A stretch of 31,859 nucleotides of DNA from JBAVEL01 sp049587715 (GTDB lineage: Bacteria > Bacteroidota > Ignavibacteria > UBA10030 > UBA6906). This document shows positions 30,106 to 31,859 of the stretch, piece after piece. The notes under the pieces are model-generated. The model was given only the letters and a program-made list of their open reading frames with translations. It did no database searches and was not told the origin of the DNA. The stretch lies in assembly GCA_049587715.1 (NCBI GenBank), contig JBAVEL010000127.1, forward strand, positions 1-31,859. The letters are read 5' to 3'. Positions within the stretch are counted from its first letter, which is position 1. Each line of letters opens with the position of its first letter. The translations under genes were made by a program, and so were the position numbers.

Positions 30106-30753
30106 ATGACGTTGCTGGATGAGGTGAACGCGCACACGCGCGAGGCCTACAACCTTGCGGCGCACAGGTATCATGAGCTCTTTGCAGAAGAGCTGGAGGG
30201 GAAGCCGTACGACCGGAAGCTGCTGGACGGTTTTGCGGCGCACTACGGTCCCGCGTCTCTCCTCTGCGATGCAGGGTGCGGACCCTCGGCCCACATCGGG
30301 CGGTACCTCCGGGAGAAGGGCATCCCCGTCATGGGAGTGGACATCTCCGATGAGTGCGCGCGGCTGGCCCGGCGGCACAACCCGGGCATGCGCGTCCTGT
30401 GTGCAGACATGGGCGAGCTTCCCCTCGGCGGGGAGACCCTGGACGGGGTGGTGGCGTACTACTCCATCCTGGACACGCCCAAATCCCTCGCGGGCAGGTT
30501 CATCGCCGAGTTCCACCGTGTGCTGAGGCCGGGGGGACGCCTGCTCGTGGCCGTGAAGGCGGGGAAGGAAGAGGGGTACCGGGAGGAGTTGCTGGGTGTG
30601 AAGACGCGCATCTACTTCTCCCTCTTCACGATGGAGGAAATCCGATCGTACTTCCAGGAAGGGGGGTTTTCCGTGGAGCTCCTTGATGAGCGCGCCCCGT
30701 ATCCGTCGGAGATAGCGGTCGGGCGGATATACGGGATCGGAAGGAGGTTGTGA
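30106..30753 (+). CDS. Class I SAM-dependent methyltransferase
   Basis: 215 residues from ATG 30106; no strong ribosome binding site is seen. HTREAYNLAAHRYHELFAEE at the start is the common N-terminal helix of Methyltransf_25/11 proteins. Motif I is LLCDAGCGPSAHIGRYL (52-68), motif II VMGVDISDECARLARR, and post-motif HRVLRPGGRLLVAVKAG. The 'TREAYNxxAxxY' start resembles small-molecule and tRNA/cofactor methyltransferases; the substrate cannot be named. The next methyltransferase gene starts at the base after this stop, so they are co-translated. Confidence 0.85.
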   Translation: MTLLDEVNAHTREAYNLAAHRYHELFAEELEGKPYDRKLLDGFAAHYGPASLLCDAGCGPSAHIGRYLREKGIPVMGVDISDECARLARRHNPGMRVLCADMGELPLGGETLDGVVAYYSILDTPKSLAGRFIAEFHRVLRPGGRLLVAVKAGKEEGYREELLGVKTRIYFSLFTMEEIRSYFQEGGFSVELLDERAPYPSEIAVGRIYGIGRRL

Positions 30754-31467
30754 GTGGGCTCTTCCCGTACGGATGGTCCCGGCTCTTCCGGGAGCGGAGA
30801 AGATCGCCCCGGGAGGAATCTCTGGCTGGACATCCCTCTGGCGGACTACGAGGCCCACATGGAGCTCCCGACGGTGGGGCAGGCCCGGCTTCTTGCGGAC
30901 CTCTTCGGGGAGGCGCTGGAGCGCCATGCCCCTTCCTCGGTGGCCCTCCTTGGGTGCGCCGGGGGAAACGGTCTGGAGCGTGTGCGGGGAACCGCGGTTC
31001 GGAGGGTCGAGTGCGTGGACATCAATCCCCGGTTTGTGGAAGAGACGCGGGCGAGGTTCTCGGGCCGGGTTGACATCCTGGGGCTTCATGCGGGGGACCT
31101 TGAGAGGGATGCCTTTTCGTTCGAGCCGGTGGATCTGGCGTTTGCGGGGCTCCTCTTCGAGTACGTGGATCCCTTCCGGTTGCTCTCCCGGCTGCGGGGG
31201 ATGATCCAACCAGGAGGGGTGCTCACGGCGGTCCTCCAGGTGGCGGGGGCCGCGGAGGGGGAGATCACTCCCTCTCCGTATGCCTCGCTGGCGCCGCTTG
31301 CCGCGGTGCTCCGCCCCGTCCCCCCCGAAGAGATGGCGGGGATGGCAGCGGAGGCCGGCTTTCTGCTGGAGGAGATGCGGCTGGCTGTGGCCTCGGGGGG
31401 AAAGCGGTTCTGCGCGATGAGCTTCCGGAACGAAGCGGCGGATCTCTCCGGAGGGACGCGGGCATGA
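30754..31467 (+). CDS. SAM-dependent methyltransferase-like protein
   Basis: 237 residues from GTG 30754, immediately after the previous stop, with GGAGG 7 nt upstream. A Ser/Gly-rich N-terminus precedes NLWLDIPLADYEAHME, a phrase common in a family of small-molecule methyltransferases. Motif I is VALLGCAGGNGLERV (63-77), where the usual Asp/Glu is replaced by Leu-Leu. RVECVDINPRFVEETRARF and LVFAGLLFEYVDP-like segments complete the Rossmann fold, and IQPGGVLTAVLQV is the beta-5 region. It is a diverged relative of its neighbour rather than a duplicate. Substrate unknown. Confidence 0.82.
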   Translation: MGSSRTDGPGSSGSGEDRPGRNLWLDIPLADYEAHMELPTVGQARLLADLFGEALERHAPSSVALLGCAGGNGLERVRGTAVRRVECVDINPRFVEETRARFSGRVDILGLHAGDLERDAFSFEPVDLAFAGLLFEYVDPFRLLSRLRGMIQPGGVLTAVLQVAGAAEGEITPSPYASLAPLAAVLRPVPPEEMAGMAAEAGFLLEEMRLAVASGGKRFCAMSFRNEAADLSGGTRA

Positions 31468-31577
31468 CGGGCGCACGACGACTCCAGGCGGAGTCAAACT
31501 CGCGTCCAGGCCCCGGACGCGGTGCGGGCTCCGCGGGAGAGGATGATGCCCGAACGGATTCTCTGAGGGAGGTCTGT

Positions 31578-31859
31578 ATGAGACGATCCGATTATGTCAG
31601 ACTGGAGGAGCTCCCGAACATCGGCCCCTCCATTGCAGGGGATCTCCGGCTCATCGGCATTCGCCGGCCCGAGAATCTCCGGGGTCGCAATCCGTATGTT
31701 ATGTATGAGGATCTCTGCTCCGCCACGGGGCTCCGTCAGGACCCCTGTGTGCTGGATGTGTTCATCTCGGCGGTGCGGTTCATGGAGGGGGCTCCGGCTC
31801 GTCCCTGGTGGGCCTACACGAAGGAAAGGAAACGGGCGCTGGCCGGGGCAGGCGGGGGC
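31578..31859 (+). CDS. Cdd1-like helix-hairpin-helix protein (pathogenicity-locus family), 3' partial
   Basis: The frame from ATG 31578 has GAGGGAGG 5 nt upstream and runs open to the right edge, giving 94 residues so far. LEELPNIGPSIAGDLRLIGI (9-28) is a helix-hairpin-helix motif. It is followed by NPYVMYEDLC, DPCVLDVFISAVRFM and the signature PARPWWAYTKERK. This is the Cdd1/'mitomycin resistance'-type family, small DNA-binding proteins related to the TfoX C-terminal domain. Family members are about this long, so only a few residues should be missing. It continues the DNA-related theme of this end of the window. Confidence 0.8.
   Translation, partial: MRRSDYVRLEELPNIGPSIAGDLRLIGIRRPENLRGRNPYVMYEDLCSATGLRQDPCVLDVFISAVRFMEGAPARPWWAYTKERKRALAGAGGG

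Noticed and set aside
27579..31497. Very long minus-strand frames opposite the repair and methyltransferase genes (also 12609-14252 and 18162-20673)
   Set aside because: They are antisense shadows in GC-rich DNA: compositionally odd (His/Arg/Pro/Gly-rich), without domains or ribosome binding sites, and covered by well-recognised plus-strand genes.

Overview
The window is GC-rich bacterial chromosome. The best taxonomic clue is the protein cut by the left edge. It ends in a FlgD-like, type IX secretion (T9SS) sorting-type domain containing NYPNPFNPVT, the hallmark of Bacteroidota/Ignavibacteria and related FCB-group bacteria. Several other envelope proteins also fit a Gram-negative FCB organism. 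The class cannot be fixed from sequence reading alone.

Layout. (1) 1-4.6 kb: C-terminus of a secreted protein, a decayed mobile-type ORF, a small secreted protein, an OprO/P-like porin on the minus strand, a tiny zinc-ribbon protein, tRNA-Arg(UCG), then about 830 nt without a convincing gene. (2) 4.6-11.3 kb: a run of short, less GC-rich genes of unrelated accessory function (membrane protein, zinc protease, two serine beta-lactamase-family hydrolases, a small membrane protein, two ParE-type toxin units, an IS110 fragment). Between the units lie sites that look like integron attC sites (R''-type ..AAC box to R'-type GTT.. box). No integron integrase is visible, so I read this as an integrase-less gene-cassette array (CALIN-like). 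Two diverged copies of one toxin-antitoxin cassette begin at the same attC cleavage position, which is the strongest support. (3) 11.4-12.1 kb: a decayed IS3-family transposase. (4) 12.1-15.8 kb: a large FG-GAP/ASPIC-UnbV secreted protein, a membrane metalloprotease, a truncated lipoprotein and an NTF2-like secreted protein. (5) 16-22 kb: two membrane proteins in an overlapping pair, an MFS/POT-like transporter overlapping a secreted alkaline-phosphatase-superfamily protein, and a lipoprotein. (6) 22-26 kb, minus strand: a compact four-gene operon of stand-alone adenylation enzyme, acyl carrier protein, hexapeptide acyltransferase and NodB-like deacetylase. It is probably a surface-glycan or acyl-tailoring pathway without an obvious named counterpart. 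(7) 26-31.9 kb: a UvrC/Cho-like GIY-YIG nuclease, CDF metal exporter, three SAM methyltransferases, an AlkD-like DNA glycosylase and a Cdd1-like helix-hairpin-helix protein cut by the right edge.

A recurring theme is a C-terminal module (GWNLV/GWNMV ... GYWVK) found twice in each of the FG-GAP protein and the phosphatase, and once before the T9SS-type domain of the first gene. It links these exported proteins to one export or surface-display route. The two most interesting systems are the cassette array and the adenylation-carrier-acyltransferase-deacetylase operon, in which the adenylation enzyme appears to lack the aspartate that normally holds the alpha-amino group of amino-acid substrates.
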